Shown here: positions 49,021 through 58,819 of the stretch, piece after piece
Layout of the letters: each line of letters starts with the position of its first letter
How positions within the stretch are numbered: position 1 is the first letter of the stretch
Assembly: GCF_000300455.3 (NCBI RefSeq)
Contig: NZ_CP007215.2
Location: forward strand, 1-64,000
DNA: 64,000 bases
From: Kosakonia sacchari SP1
GTDB lineage: Bacteria > Pseudomonadota > Gammaproteobacteria > Enterobacterales > Enterobacteriaceae
Reading direction: 5' to 3'
Notes under the pieces: generated by a model
What the model was told of the DNA's origin: nothing
The model's database searches: none
What the model saw: only the letters and a program-made list of their open reading frames with translations
Program-made: the position numbers and the translations under genes

Positions 49021-49552
49021 ATGACGCAATCCCTGACGCAAAGCGCCATTGTCTGGCCGCAAGATTACCTGCCAGGCACCACCGATAATTTTGCCTCCAA
49101 CGAAATCATTGTCGCCGGGCTAACGGCACACGATATCTGGGCGCAACTCAATGACACCCGCCTGTGGCCGACTTACTACAGCAACGCGCAAGATATCCGT
49201 TTCCATGATGGGAGCGGCCCGTTATTAAGCGCCAGTGCCCGCTTTCGTTTCACCACTTTTGGTTTTCCGGTCGAGGCGCAGGTGTGTGAATATGTTCCGC
49301 CGCTTGAAGGCCAAGCCGCGCGTATCGCGTGGTATGGCTGGGTGGAGGGCGGAAAATTCGCGGCTGGATGCGCTTCACGCCTGGTTGTTTGAAGATTTAC
49401 CCGGTAACCGCGTGCGCATCCTGACCCAGGAATCGCAAACCGGCGTTCCGGCGCAGCAACTGGCGAGCGCGGTGCCAAACCCGATGATCAATGCTCACCA
49501 GGAGTGGATTGTTGGCCTGGCAACGGCGGCGCGTAACGCACGGGTTAAATAG
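49021..49552 (+). pseudogene. SRPBCC/polyketide-cyclase-like gene with a frameshift
   Basis: The first frame (ATG 49021, MTQSLTQSAIVWPQDY) reads to a stop at 49392 and covers a StART/SRPBCC-like start (ASNEIIVAGLTAHDIWAQLND). Near 49346-49360 the coherent sequence moves to another frame: after ARIAWYGWVEG the other frame continues NSRLDALHAWLFEDLPGNRVRI and ends ATAARNARVK at 49552. The two parts together make one SRPBCC domain of about 175 residues. A single-base change around the run GGCGGAAAA explains it. A sequencing error cannot be excluded. Confidence 0.75.
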
Positions 49553-49568
49553 CGCACGGCACCGGTGG

Positions 49569-49600
49569 CGCGGCATAACACCCGCCGCCGTTATGCCGCG
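49569..49600. terminator. Hairpin between the SRPBCC pseudogene and nepI
   Basis: An 11-bp perfect inverted repeat (CGCGGCATAAC / GTTATGCCGCG) with a 10-base loop. No U-tract follows, so it could be a factor-dependent terminator or a repeat element. Confidence 0.45.
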
Positions 49601-49752
49601 ATTCTGCGTCGCCATATACACATGGGTGGGCGCGCTTTCGGCCAGGCGGTTGCGTTCATCGCCGCCACAGAGTTGCCAAATTGTTAATTGCGTCACACAT
49701 TTTGAATGTTACACTGCGCGACTTTCACGAATAAAAACTAAGCAGGTAACCA

Positions 49753-50937
49753 ATGAGTGAGCAATCTGTGACGCCCTCTTCAACGGATGCGGTAAACCGC
49801 CCGAACTGGTCGGCGGTTTTCGCCGTGGCGTTTTGCGTGGCCTGCCTGATTACCGTGGAGTTTTTGCCGGTCAGCCTGCTCACGCCAATGGCGCTGGATC
49901 TGGGCGTTTCGGAAGGTCTGGCCGGGCAAACCGTCACCGTGACGGCGTTTGTCGCCATGTTCGCCAGCCTGTTTATCACCACGGTTATCCGTGCCGCCGA
50001 CCGCCGCTATGTGGTGATCGCGTTCGCGGTGCTGCTTACGCTTTCCTGTTTGCTGGTGTCGTTCGCCACCAACTTCACCCTGCTGCTGCTGGGCCGCGCC
50101 TGTCTTGGCCTGGCTCTCGGCGGTTTCTGGGCGATGTCGGCGTCGCTGACCATGCGGCTGGTGCCGATGCGCGTCGTGCCAAAAGCGCTGTCGGTGATTT
50201 TTGGCGCGGTGTCGATTGCGCTGGTGATCGCCGCCCCGCTCGGCAGTTTTCTCGGCGGCATTATCGGCTGGCGCAATGTGTTTAACGGCGCGGCGCTGAT
50301 GGGCGCGGTCTGCATCATCTGGGTGTGGCAGGCATTGCCGTCGCTGCCGGGGAAAACCGAGCACCACGAGAACATGTTCGGCCTGCTCAAACGCCCCGGT
50401 GTACTGGCCGGGATGATCGCCATTTTTATGGTGTTCGCCGGGCAGTTCTCGTTCTTCACCTATATTCGCCCGGTTTATATGAATCTCGCCGGGTTTGATG
50501 TCGATGGGCTGACATTAGTGCTACTGAGCTTCGGTATCGCCAGCTTTGTCGGCACGTCGTTCTCGTCGGTGGTGATGAAACGCTCAGTAAAACTGGTGTT
50601 AGCGCTGGCACCGTTAACGCTGGCGATTAGCGCCCTGGTGCTGATTCTGTGGGGTAGCGATAAGGTGGTTGCGGCGGGCATCGCCATTATCTGGGGGCTG
50701 GGTTTCGCGCTGATCCCGGTGGGCTGGTCAACGTGGATCACTCGCACGCTTGCCGATCAGGCAGAAAAAGCCGGTTCCATTCAGGTGGCGGTGATCCAGC
50801 TTGCCAACACCTGCGGCGCGGCGATTGGCGGCTTCGCGCTGGATCATTACGGTTTGCTCTCGCCACTGGTGCTTTCCGGCAGCCTGATGCTGTTAACGGC
50901 GATGCTGGTGGCGGCGAAGGTGCGGGTGAAAGGCTAG
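49753..50937 (+). CDS. nepI: Purine ribonucleoside efflux pump NepI
   Basis: An MFS exporter of inosine/guanosine-type purine ribonucleosides (YicM). It has 394 residues, about 12 TM segments, with conserved [19 protein letters not shown], the [19 protein letters not shown] segment and [18 protein letters not shown] promoter-like TTGCGT-N17-TACACT is near 49690-49720. It converges on yicL with a 6-base gap. Confidence 0.92.
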   Translation: MSEQSVTPSSTDAVNRPNWSAVFAVAFCVACLITVEFLPVSLLTPMALDLGVSEGLAGQTVTVTAFVAMFASLFITTVIRAADRRYVVIAFAVLLTLSCLLVSFATNFTLLLLGRACLGLALGGFWAMSASLTMRLVPMRVVPKALSVIFGAVSIALVIAAPLGSFLGGIIGWRNVFNGAALMGAVCIIWVWQALPSLPGKTEHHENMFGLLKRPGVLAGMIAIFMVFAGQFSFFTYIRPVYMNLAGFDVDGLTLVLLSFGIASFVGTSFSSVVMKRSVKLVLALAPLTLAISALVLILWGSDKVVAAGIAIIWGLGFALIPVGWSTWITRTLADQAEKAGSIQVAVIQLANTCGAAIGGFALDHYGLLSPLVLSGSLMLLTAMLVAAKVRVKG

Positions 50938-50943
50938 CCCGGT

Positions 50944-51846
50944 TCAGGCGGCGCGGATTTTGCGCCGCGAATCCCAGGAAATCAGCAATACCGACGAGAC
51001 AATCAGCAACGTGCCGAGCCAGTCCGGCAGCGAAAACGCCACGCCGAGCAGCGCCACCGACAGCAGGGCGCTGCTCAGCGGTTCGGCGCAGCTCAGAATG
51101 CTGGCTTTCGACCCGCCAATCATCTGCGCGCCTTTCAGATAGAGGCTAAACGTCAGCGCGGTGCCAATCACCACCAGGTAGAAAAAGGCCATCAGCAGGC
51201 GGCCATTCACCACAACATCATTTCCCTGCCCGCCAAAGAACGGCGTCAGCATCAATCCCGCCAGCAACATACTCCAGCCGACAATCGGCAACGTGCCGTA
51301 ACGGGCGATGAGCGTTGAGGGATAGGTTGTGTAAAACGCGGCGGCAAAGGCCGAGACAATGCCCCACAGCAGCGCTTCAGGCGAAATAGACAGCGACGTC
51401 AGATTGCCGTGCGTCACCAGTAAAAAAGTACCAATAAGCGAAGTGATGATCGCCAGCGCCACTGGCATTGTTGGCCGCGCTTTGCGCACCAGGGCGAACC
51501 ACGCCACGATAATCGTCGGCGAGAGGAATTGCAGTACCGTCGCGGTGGCGGCGTTGGATTTTTCAATCGTCAGCAGGAAAGTGAGCTGCACGGTTAGCGC
51601 GCCAAACAGCGAGAAAATCAGCAGGCTAACGGCGTCTTTACGGTTTTTCCAGATAGTGAAAATTTTGTCGCTGTGGACAAATGACAGCGTAAGCAGAATT
51701 ACCCCGGTGAACAGCAGTCGCGTCATGGTCAGCCACGGCGAGGAGATATGACTTTTCTGCATAATGTACTGCGCGCAAACCCCGGAGCTGCCCCATAAAA
51801 CGGCGGCAGCCAGGACGTAAAACATCCCTTTCTTGCTCGAACCCAT
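50944..51846 (-). CDS. yicL: EamA-family transporter YicL
   Basis: A ten-TM drug/metabolite-superfamily permease, 300 residues (E. coli YicL 307), starting [22 protein letters not shown], the WG-S signature of EamA. Two EamA repeats are visible. Substrate unknown. It is read leftward, convergent with nepI; nlpA and yicS found here in E. coli are missing. Confidence 0.9.
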   Translation of the reverse strand: MGSSKKGMFYVLAAAVLWGSSGVCAQYIMQKSHISSPWLTMTRLLFTGVILLTLSFVHSDKIFTIWKNRKDAVSLLIFSLFGALTVQLTFLLTIEKSNAATATVLQFLSPTIIVAWFALVRKARPTMPVALAIITSLIGTFLLVTHGNLTSLSISPEALLWGIVSAFAAAFYTTYPSTLIARYGTLPIVGWSMLLAGLMLTPFFGGQGNDVVVNGRLLMAFFYLVVIGTALTFSLYLKGAQMIGGSKASILSCAEPLSSALLSVALLGVAFSLPDWLGTLLIVSSVLLISWDSRRKIRAA

Positions 51847-51916
51847 GTGCTAACCCAACTCTGTGATGCTGATGACTTATCGTAAGGCCGCGCATCATAA
51901 CACATGTACAGAGTTT

Positions 51917-51952
51917 AACCGGAGGCGGCATGAGGGGGGACCGCCTCCGGTT
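51917..51952. terminator. Strong hairpin after the porin gene
   Basis: A 12-bp perfect stem (AACCGGAGGCGG / CCGCCTCCGGTT, 12-base loop) lies just downstream of the porin stop. The plus-strand side is followed by TTTTGTT and the minus-strand side by TTAAAC. Placement suggests it ends the leftward beta-glucoside operon. Confidence 0.75.
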
Positions 51953-51960
51953 TTGTTACC

Positions 51961-53340
51961 TTACCACCAGGCTTCCCACATCGCGCCGATGTTGAACGAA
52001 TCGAGCGTGGAGTCGTTGGTGCCATTCACGCGTGCGGTGCGTTTGTTATCCACTTCGCCGCCAGTCACGTAGAAGCGCAGCATCGGGCGGAACTCCGGTC
52101 CCATGGCAATAGAGATGTTCTGCGACAGCGTCGCTTTCCAGCCGTGGTTATCGCCGCCGTCATCATAATCTACGCGTTGATAGCCCAGTTCCAGCCAGGT
52201 GGAGTGCACATCGTTCCACCAGTGCATCGGGCGAACAATCGCGCCATAGTTGCGACGGTTATCCGCTTTGTTGGCACTGTTGTCGTAGTCGTGGTACGCG
52301 AGCAGATAGTCCACCTGCGTCTGGCGGGAGAATTTGTAGCTGCCTTCGAAGCTGGCGTAAATCGCCGTCAGATCGTCGGTTTTGTTGAATACGCTATTAT
52401 CCGCGTTATCGGAGTAGCGCGCGATCAGTTTGTTAATGCCGTGGTCGTAGGTATGGCTCAGCACCGCGCCACCTTGCCAGGCTTTCAGACGGGCATCGCT
52501 TTCAATCGCTTTCGAATCAAAACCGTAGTTAGCGTAGATTTCCAGATCCAGCGGGCCGACTTTCATGCCGTGGATTTTGGAGGTCACCGCATAGTTACCT
52601 TTATCGCCGACGTTGGAGCCGCCAGTACAGGTGATGCGTGACGGGTTGGCTTCATCTTCCAGCACTTCCGGGCTACAGGATGCCACCGAACCAACAGCCG
52701 CGACATCAAACTGCACGCCGCCGATATCGAAGTTTTTCACCCCGGCGCCCTGGCCGTCGTGGTTCATCCAGAAGTAGTCGTTGATGCCCTGTTGTGGACG
52801 CTGGTGGAAATCACGTCCCGCCCAGAAGTAGGCGTTCGGGTTGGATGCCAGCAGGTTGGTCACCCCGGCATAGGCTTTTTTCAGGTTAACTTCGTCGCCC
52901 CAGTGATCGAACATCACGTTGACGTCCCAGATAGCGCCATTGTCACCTTTAAAGGCTTTGGAGAGCTGGAATTCACCGCCGTTGCCTTCGTTGCCCAGAC
53001 GACCAATCGCCGACGCGCCATTATAGGAGCCATCAACGCCAACATATTTCTGATCGCCAGACTGGAAGTGCGCGCCATAACGGGCGTAGCCGCTAAATTT
53101 CACGCCGTAGGGCACCGCCAAATCCGGGGTTTGCGCCGCGCTTTGTGGTTCCACCACCACATCCGCTTTTTTATCAATCGCGGCGTCCATTTTCGCCTGG
53201 CGTTCCGCCAGCGCTTTATCCACCGCCTTGGCGACGATGGCATCGATTTGCTCTTGGGTAAATTCTTGTGCGAAGACGGAACCAGAGCAAAGGGTGGCCG
53301 CAACCGCCAGCGCCACTGGAAGTTTTTTATTAATTCTCAT
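51961..53340 (-). CDS. LamB/BglH-type carbohydrate porin
   Basis: An outer-membrane sugar-specific porin. It has 459 residues with a signal peptide cut after SGSVFA, an N-terminal helical extension (FTQEQIDAIVAKAVDKALAE...) like those of BglH and ScrY, and then a maltoporin-type barrel (GVKFSGYARYGAHFQSG to FNIGAMWEAWW). The terminal aromatic Trp is typical of outer-membrane barrels. It is the last gene of the beta-glucoside PTS unit, so it probably admits beta-glucosides. The 149 bases upstream of it show no clear promoter. Confidence 0.9.
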   Translation of the reverse strand: MRINKKLPVALAVAATLCSGSVFAQEFTQEQIDAIVAKAVDKALAERQAKMDAAIDKKADVVVEPQSAAQTPDLAVPYGVKFSGYARYGAHFQSGDQKYVGVDGSYNGASAIGRLGNEGNGGEFQLSKAFKGDNGAIWDVNVMFDHWGDEVNLKKAYAGVTNLLASNPNAYFWAGRDFHQRPQQGINDYFWMNHDGQGAGVKNFDIGGVQFDVAAVGSVASCSPEVLEDEANPSRITCTGGSNVGDKGNYAVTSKIHGMKVGPLDLEIYANYGFDSKAIESDARLKAWQGGAVLSHTYDHGINKLIARYSDNADNSVFNKTDDLTAIYASFEGSYKFSRQTQVDYLLAYHDYDNSANKADNRRNYGAIVRPMHWWNDVHSTWLELGYQRVDYDDGGDNHGWKATLSQNISIAMGPEFRPMLRFYVTGGEVDNKRTARVNGTNDSTLDSFNIGAMWEAWW

Positions 53341-53489
53341 GGTTATCTCAATTTAGTAAGTTATTCTCAGACAATAACCATCCCGGGTGACCGGGCAGAG
53401 ATTATTGCCATCACCATTACGAACTGCTTTTATTTTATAAATGCGGGTACAGCTTAATTAAGATTTACCGTAATCAATTTCTCCGTTAA

Positions 53490-53807
53490 TTATTGCTGAT
53501 ATAAAGTGTGAAGCTGAATTATCTCTTCAGATAACTCACGCGCTAATAATGACGTCATTAAATGATCCTGCGCGTGTACCATAATTAATGTCATCGGTTG
53601 CCGGGCTTCGCCCGCATCCTGTTCGATTAATTTAGTTTGCATGTGATGCGCCTGGCGCGAGTAGCCATCCGCCTCCTTCAGCAACTGGCGCGCTTCGTCA
53701 AGATTGCCTGCCCTTGCCGCGCGCAGCGCTTCAAAGCACAGGCTGCGTGACTGTCCGGCATTGACGATAATTTCCATTACCGCTTCTTCGAGTTCAATCA
53801 TTGTCAT
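53490..53807 (-). CDS. PTS lactose/cellobiose-type EIIA
   Basis: The 105-residue phosphocarrier of a Lac/Chb-family PTS. The phospho-accepting His is in MVHAQDHLM (His78). Two close ATGs exist (53807 and 53801); the first immediately follows the stop of the glucosidase gene, implying coupling. It passes phosphate from HPr to EIIB. Confidence 0.93.
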   Translation of the reverse strand: MTMIELEEAVMEIIVNAGQSRSLCFEALRAARAGNLDEARQLLKEADGYSRQAHHMQTKLIEQDAGEARQPMTLIMVHAQDHLMTSLLARELSEEIIQLHTLYQQ

Positions 53808-55196
53808 TTAATCCTGAGTAAAACCATTATTTTCAGCGGTGGCGGCAAACCACTCTCCACTTTTCTTAATGGTACGTTTTTGCGTTGCCAGATCTAATTG
53901 CACAAAACCGTAGCGGTTTTTGTAGGCATTACACCATGACCAGTTATCAATAAATGTCCACATATGGTAGCCAAGGCAATGACACCCTTCGCTAATACCT
54001 TTATGAAGCCAGATAAGATGATCGCGAACAAACGTAATACGATAGCTATCGTTTATTTGCCCATCTTCAATAAAACGCTGTTCGTTCTCGACGCCCATAC
54101 CGTTTTCGGAAATAAAACAGCGTGGGTTACCGTAATTGACGCGTAAGTTGGTGAGAATATCGTAAATACCCGGCTCATAAATTTCCCACCCGCGATACGG
54201 GTTCATTTTGCGCCCTGGCATTTCGTAATAATCAAACAACCACTCCGGCATAAACGGCGCATCGGGATTGACCGCGCTGTCCCGGCACTTTACCCGCCGT
54301 GGCTGGTAATAGTTAATGCCGAGCAGGTCGATTTTCCCTTCTGCAATCAGCGCGATATCGTCCGGCTGGCAGGCGGGCAACTGGTCATACTCTTTCAGCA
54401 GCGCCACCAGATCAGCGGGATACTCGCCGCGCAGTACCGGGTCGAGAAAACTGCGATTGAACAGCAAATCGGCATGGTGCGCCGCTTTCACATCCGCCGG
54501 GTGCTGCGAACGTGGATAGGACGGCGTCAGGTTCAAGACAATGCCAATCTCACCGGCGTAAAACCCGGCGCGAAACGCTCTTACCGCGCTGGCATGCGCT
54601 AAAACTGTGTGGTACGCCACCGTGGCCGCACGTTTAAAATCCACCACGTTCGGGTAATGGAAATCGTACAGATAACCGCCTTCTACCGGCACAATCGGCT
54701 CGTTAAAGGTGAACCAGTGATGTACCCGATCACCAAACAGCTCGAAACAGATTTGCGCGTAGCGGCTGAAAGCCTGCACCACTTCCCGGCTTTCCCAGCC
54801 GCCTTTTTCCTGCATCACCATCGGCATATCGAAGTGAAACAGCGTGATAAACGGCGTAATACCCTGCGCCAGCAGCTCGTCGATGACCTCGTTGTAGAAC
54901 GCCACCGCTTGCGGGTTCACTTCACCGTCGCCATCCGGGATCAGCCGTGACCAACTGATCGAGGTGCGAAAGCTGTTGTGCTTGAGCTGCTTTAACAGCG
55001 CGATGTCCTGGCGCCAGTGGCGATAAAACGTCGAGGTCTCTTGCGGCCCAATCTGCTGGTGAAAGCGCCACGGCTGGCTGGCATACCAGGCATCCCATGT
55101 GGTGGCGCTTTTACCGCCTTGCTGGCTTTCCCCTTCGGTTTGCAGCGCAGAGCTGGCGCTGCCCCACCAGAAGTTTGCGGGAAATACGTATTTCAT
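53808..55196 (-). CDS. 6-phospho-beta-glucosidase, GH1
   Basis: Hydrolyses phosphorylated beta-glucosides inside the cell. It has 462 residues with the GH1 N-terminal FWWGSASSALQTEG, acid/base Glu166 in FTFNEP, and nucleophile in FISENGMG. It lies between EIIC and EIIA in the operon. The closest known organisation is the Klebsiella-type cellobiose/arbutin/salicin (cas) locus. Confidence 0.95.
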   Translation of the reverse strand: MKYVFPANFWWGSASSALQTEGESQQGGKSATTWDAWYASQPWRFHQQIGPQETSTFYRHWRQDIALLKQLKHNSFRTSISWSRLIPDGDGEVNPQAVAFYNEVIDELLAQGITPFITLFHFDMPMVMQEKGGWESREVVQAFSRYAQICFELFGDRVHHWFTFNEPIVPVEGGYLYDFHYPNVVDFKRAATVAYHTVLAHASAVRAFRAGFYAGEIGIVLNLTPSYPRSQHPADVKAAHHADLLFNRSFLDPVLRGEYPADLVALLKEYDQLPACQPDDIALIAEGKIDLLGINYYQPRRVKCRDSAVNPDAPFMPEWLFDYYEMPGRKMNPYRGWEIYEPGIYDILTNLRVNYGNPRCFISENGMGVENEQRFIEDGQINDSYRITFVRDHLIWLHKGISEGCHCLGYHMWTFIDNWSWCNAYKNRYGFVQLDLATQKRTIKKSGEWFAATAENNGFTQD

Positions 55197-55233
55197 TACC
55201 GACTCCTTTTCGTTACTGCTAATGCGTTACGGC

Positions 55234-56562
55234 TTAGTTACTGCGGACGGTTTCCGTCATCGGTGCGGTGCTCTGCGCTTTTTCTTCTTCTGCTTTCATT
55301 AATGAATGCTCGTAAGCACGCAGGAACGGCAGATACATCAGGGCGGACATCACCATACAAATCAGGCACATCACCACCGGGCTAAAGGCCCAGTTCGCCG
55401 CCCAGGACGCACCGATAGGTGCAGGCGTTGTCCACGGCGTCAGGGAGACCACTTGCGCCAACAGGCCCATTTTGGTGGCGGTGTAAGCCAGCACGGCGTT
55501 CACCAACGGCACACAAACAAACGGCACAAACAGCATCGGGTTCATGATGATCGGCGCGCCGAACAGAATCGGTTCGTTGATGTTAAAGAAGCTCGGTACG
55601 ACGCCCATTTTGCCGATGGTGCGCAGATGTGCGACGCGGCTACGCAGCAGCAGGAACGCCAGCGGTAGGGTGGAACCGACGCCGCCAATCAGCAGGTAGT
55701 GATCCCAGAAACCTTGCAGATAAACGTGCGGCAGCGCAGCGCCCGCAGCCAGTGCGGCCTGGTTGGCGGAGAGGTTTGCCATCCAGAACGGGTTCATGAT
55801 GCCGGTGACAATCAGCGAACCGTGGATACCGGCGAACCAGAAGATCTGGCACAGCAGCACGGAAAGCAGAATGGCAGGCAGGGAATCGGACGCGGAGACC
55901 AGCGGTTCCAGCACGTGCATAATCGCCTGCGGCAGGATCATGCCGGTTTGCGCTTCAATAAACAGGTTCAGCGGATGCAGCGTACCAATAATCACCAGCA
56001 CCGGAATGAGGATTTCAAACGAACGGGCAACGCCGGTCGGCACCTCTTTTGGCAGACGAATGGTGATGTTGTGCTGCTTAAGCCAGGCGTAAACGCGGGT
56101 GGAGTAAATCGAGGTCAGCAGCGCGGTGAAAATGCCCTGGCCGGAGAGATACTGCGTGGAGATTTTGCCATCTGCATACGGTGCGGCAACCAGCAGGAAC
56201 GCCATAAACGCCAGTAGACCGGTCATCACCGGGTCAAGGTTAAACTGGCGACCCAGACTTGCGCCGATCCCGACGGAGATAAAGAAGGTCATTACCCCCA
56301 TGCTGAGGTTAAACGGCAGCATCAGTTGCGCGCGGTATTCGGTGGAGAAATCGAGCCACGCGCGGGCGAAACCGACGGTGGTGTCGGCGGAAAACGGCGG
56401 GAAGATAAACACCAGCATAAACGAGCCGATGATCATAAACGGCAGTGCGGCGGTAAAACCGTCGCGAATAGCGATAACGTACTTCTGTTGCCCGAGGCGA
56501 CCGGCCAGCGGCGTAATGCTTTGCTCAATAACCGTAATCATTGATTGATATAAGGAACTCAT
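55234..56562 (-). CDS. PTS cellobiose-type EIIC permease
   Basis: The membrane channel of the beta-glucoside PTS, 442 residues, about ten TM segments. Lac/Chb-type features include YVIAIRDGFTAALPFMIIGSF near the N terminus and FFNINEPILFGAPIIMNP, the substrate-binding region. It lies 12 bases after the EIIB gene and 37 before the glucosidase gene. Confidence 0.94.
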   Translation of the reverse strand: MSSLYQSMITVIEQSITPLAGRLGQQKYVIAIRDGFTAALPFMIIGSFMLVFIFPPFSADTTVGFARAWLDFSTEYRAQLMLPFNLSMGVMTFFISVGIGASLGRQFNLDPVMTGLLAFMAFLLVAAPYADGKISTQYLSGQGIFTALLTSIYSTRVYAWLKQHNITIRLPKEVPTGVARSFEILIPVLVIIGTLHPLNLFIEAQTGMILPQAIMHVLEPLVSASDSLPAILLSVLLCQIFWFAGIHGSLIVTGIMNPFWMANLSANQAALAAGAALPHVYLQGFWDHYLLIGGVGSTLPLAFLLLRSRVAHLRTIGKMGVVPSFFNINEPILFGAPIIMNPMLFVPFVCVPLVNAVLAYTATKMGLLAQVVSLTPWTTPAPIGASWAANWAFSPVVMCLICMVMSALMYLPFLRAYEHSLMKAEEEKAQSTAPMTETVRSN

Positions 56563-56574
56563 AAGAACACCTTT

Positions 56575-56889
56575 TTAATGCGCCGCTTCTATGAGCGACA
56601 ATGCATAGTCCAGTACCTCATTGCCACGTTGCATTCCGTAGTCCATCGGGTTGATGGGTTGCACCGGAATACCCTGAGCGGCGGCCTTTTCTGACAGCGT
56701 GTTTAACATGTATTTGACTTGCGGTCCGAGAAGCACGACCTGATAACGCGGAAATTGCGTGTCGAACTCCGCGACGCCATACGCGTCGATCTCTACCGGT
56801 ATATCGCGTTCCTTCGCGGCTTCCAGCATTTTCCTCACCAGTAAGCTGGTGGACATACCGGCTGAACAGCACAACATAATCCTGAACAT
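56575..56889 (-). CDS. PTS cellobiose-type EIIB
   Basis: The 104-residue phosphocarrier next to EIIC. The phosphocysteine loop is CSAGMSTS with Cys8 as acceptor. It is the first gene of the leftward unit, starting 54 bases from a perfect 18-bp operator palindrome. Confidence 0.94.
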   Translation of the reverse strand: MFRIMLCCSAGMSTSLLVRKMLEAAKERDIPVEIDAYGVAEFDTQFPRYQVVLLGPQVKYMLNTLSEKAAAQGIPVQPINPMDYGMQRGNEVLDYALSLIEAAH

Positions 56890-56942
56890 CGTTAACCATC
56901 CTCGAAGTGTAAAAAGTTATTGCGGGGTCGATTGGATATCAT

Positions 56943-56960
56943 ATGGAAACCGGTTTCCAT
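56943..56960. promoter_or_regulatory. Operator 1 of the LacI-type repressor
   Basis: A perfect 18-bp palindrome, ATGGAAACC-GGTTTCCAT, between EIIB and the repressor gene. Its arms ATGGAAA/TTTCCAT recur at operator 2. This is the expected binding site for the divergent LacI-family protein. Confidence 0.85.
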
Positions 56961-56976
56961 TTATTCGCCGCAGAAG

Positions 56977-56992
56977 TGTGATAGCTGTCAAT
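56977..56992 (-). promoter_or_regulatory. Possible CRP site
   Basis: TGTGA-TAGCTG-TCAAT resembles the CRP consensus TGTGA-N6-TCACA with one perfect half and three of five bases in the other. It sits between the two operators, a plausible place for catabolite control. Confidence 0.4.
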
Positions 56993-57068
56993 GTCTATGA
57001 ATTATCTGATGCTGTAATTGGATTTGCGTCACGGAATTTGGCACTCTGTTGAGAACAAAAAGCGCAGA

Positions 57069-57087
57069 ATGGAAAATCGGTTTCCAT
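57069..57087. promoter_or_regulatory. Operator 2 of the LacI-type repressor
   Basis: ATGGAAA-ATCGG-TTTCCAT has the same arms as operator 1 with a 5-base centre rather than 4. It is 96 bases before the repressor start, and its spacing from operator 1 (about 127 bases centre to centre) would allow looping. Confidence 0.8.
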
Positions 57088-57182
57088 CAAAAAGCGAAAC
57101 CGTTATACTGCGTGTGGTTATATATTAGCCGTTGAAGTATTTAGATTTTGCGGGCGCAATGTGCGTCTGTCAGGGGAGAAAG

Positions 57183-58139
57183 ATGTCTACAATCAACGAT
57201 GTATCACGTTTAGCTGGGGTGTCGAAAGCCACAGTCTCACGGGTGTTGAGTGGTTCGCGCGGCGTTAAGGAAGCCAGCCGCCTCGCGGTGCTGAAAGCGG
57301 TCGAAGAGCTGAATTATCGGCCCAATGTTATCGCGCAGTCATTGCTCAGCCAGTCGACAGGCTGCATCGGTGTTATCTGCGCCCAGGACAATATCAACCA
57401 AACCACCGGCTACCTTTACGCGCTGGAAAAACATTTAAGCCAGAGCCAGAAACATCTGCTGCTGCGCTTCGCCAACACCAAAGCGGAAGTGATGAGTGCG
57501 CTGGATGAGCTGACCTGCGGGCTGTGTGACGATGTGCTGATTATCGGCGCGCGTTTCCCGCTCAAAATTGACGACGAAAACGTCATTCTGGTGGATTGCG
57601 TTGAGTCTGCCGACGCCACGCCCAACTCTATTCAATTTGATCATGCCTTCGCCGCCGAAACGGCCTGTAACTACCTGATTAGCCAGAGCCGCCGACAAAT
57701 TGCGCTGATCCACCCGCGCACCGCAGCGGCCGATCAAGTGCTGCACGGCTATAAGCTGGCGCTGGAAAATAATTTCCTGCCGTTTAACCGCAACCTGGTG
57801 TTTATGGATGACACTTCGTCCTCTGTTGCGTTGCAGGTGCTGCTCAATAACGCCACCACCCTGAATTTCAACGCGTTGCTGGTGGCGGACGAGCAGGAAG
57901 CCCAGCGTGTGATCCCGCAATTGCAGGCGTTTAATAAATCGGTGCCGGGTGACATTATGGTCTTCAGCCTCGCCGGTTCGCTGCATTTGCCGGGCATTCC
58001 TACCATTCCGGCTATCGAATATTCGATGGACGCGATGGCAGCGCGCATTGTCGCCTGGCTAAATGAAAAAACGCAGAGCGTGCTGGGCGCTTACCGGGTG
58101 CGCGGGGATTTAATTATTCCCGATGTCAGCAAACGCTAA
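57183..58139 (+). CDS. LacI-family repressor of the beta-glucoside operon
   Basis: A 318-residue LacI/GalR regulator from ATG 57183 (MSTINDVSRLAGVSKATVSR), with a canonical HTH and hinge (LNYRPNVIAQSL), and a periplasmic-binding-protein-like effector domain. It diverges from the PTS operon with the two operators between, so it probably represses the PTS and itself. A hairpin terminator follows. Confidence 0.93.
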   Translation: MSTINDVSRLAGVSKATVSRVLSGSRGVKEASRLAVLKAVEELNYRPNVIAQSLLSQSTGCIGVICAQDNINQTTGYLYALEKHLSQSQKHLLLRFANTKAEVMSALDELTCGLCDDVLIIGARFPLKIDDENVILVDCVESADATPNSIQFDHAFAAETACNYLISQSRRQIALIHPRTAAADQVLHGYKLALENNFLPFNRNLVFMDDTSSSVALQVLLNNATTLNFNALLVADEQEAQRVIPQLQAFNKSVPGDIMVFSLAGSLHLPGIPTIPAIEYSMDAMAARIVAWLNEKTQSVLGAYRVRGDLIIPDVSKR

Positions 58140-58146
58140 TCGCTAT

Positions 58147-58175
58147 TTTGAAAGCCTCCGGTTGGGGGCTTTTTT
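58147..58175 (+). terminator. Intrinsic terminator after the LacI gene
   Basis: GAAAGCCTCC-GGTT-GGGGGCTTTTTTA forms an 8-10 bp stem (one G-U pair) followed by six T residues directly after the repressor stop. Confidence 0.88.
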
Positions 58176-58329
58176 ATTTCCCGCTTGTAATTTTCGTCCT
58201 TAAGTTAAATAAAAAACCGATTTAAGGTAAATCGCATTTTTACTACAAACAATTCTCTCTCTGTGCTTGTTACTGCCGATAATCGAACAGAACATCGTAA
58301 AAACGCGTAATGAAAGTGGGGAGCGGAAG

Positions 58330-58734
58330 ATGAACAGACTGCAGACCATTTCGGTCGTACTGGCGCAGAAGATGGATCAGTTGCAAGCGAGAGAGAACAT
58401 ACAGCTTGCCATCGCTGCCTGTCAGTATGCCTTACGCGTTTCGGGCTGGAAGGATGCCAATGTGGGTGAAGCGTTCTCAGGGTTGCAACGCAACGGTACC
58501 CTGACTAAACATGAGTTGGCGTTCTGCAGAAAGCGCGGCGAGGCGCTGGATAACGACTATTTCATTAAGCAAGAAAACGGCGAGACTGATTCTATCATCT
58601 CATTTAGCCGCGCCCGGGTAGTATCCGCAATACTGCTTTTGCATGCTGGCGAGTACGCCGAATCTGTATATGAGTCATTGATTTCTTTAGATGATACTGC
58701 GCCGTTACTGGCGGTACTCCAGGAGAAAGGATAA
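58330..58734 (+). CDS. Hypothetical protein, possible orphan immunity gene
   Basis: A 134-residue soluble protein (MNRLQTISVVLAQKMDQL) preceded by GGAAG. It is mostly helical and contains ACQYALRVSGWKDANVGEAF and ISFSRARVVSAILLLHAGEY. I do not recognise a named family. The neighbouring genes resemble immunity proteins, so an immunity function is possible but speculative. Confidence 0.5.
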   Translation: MNRLQTISVVLAQKMDQLQARENIQLAIAACQYALRVSGWKDANVGEAFSGLQRNGTLTKHELAFCRKRGEALDNDYFIKQENGETDSIISFSRARVVSAILLLHAGEYAESVYESLISLDDTAPLLAVLQEKG

Positions 58735-58737
58735 GTG

Positions 58738-58818
58738 ATGAATGGTTTAAACAGTGATTGGGTGCCTGAGTTCGGTACTATCCATACCTGGTTTCCCGCC
58801 ATGTTCGCGAGCCACTAA
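58738..58818 (+). CDS. 26-codon reading frame ahead of the next gene
   Basis: MNGLNSDWVPEFGTIHTWF and then PAMFASH, ending with TAA one base before ATG 58820. If one T in CACTAAAA were lost it would fuse with the following frame, so it may be the broken 5' part of that gene, or a coupling leader. Confidence 0.3.
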   Translation: MNGLNSDWVPEFGTIHTWFPAMFASH

Positions 58819-58819
58819 A

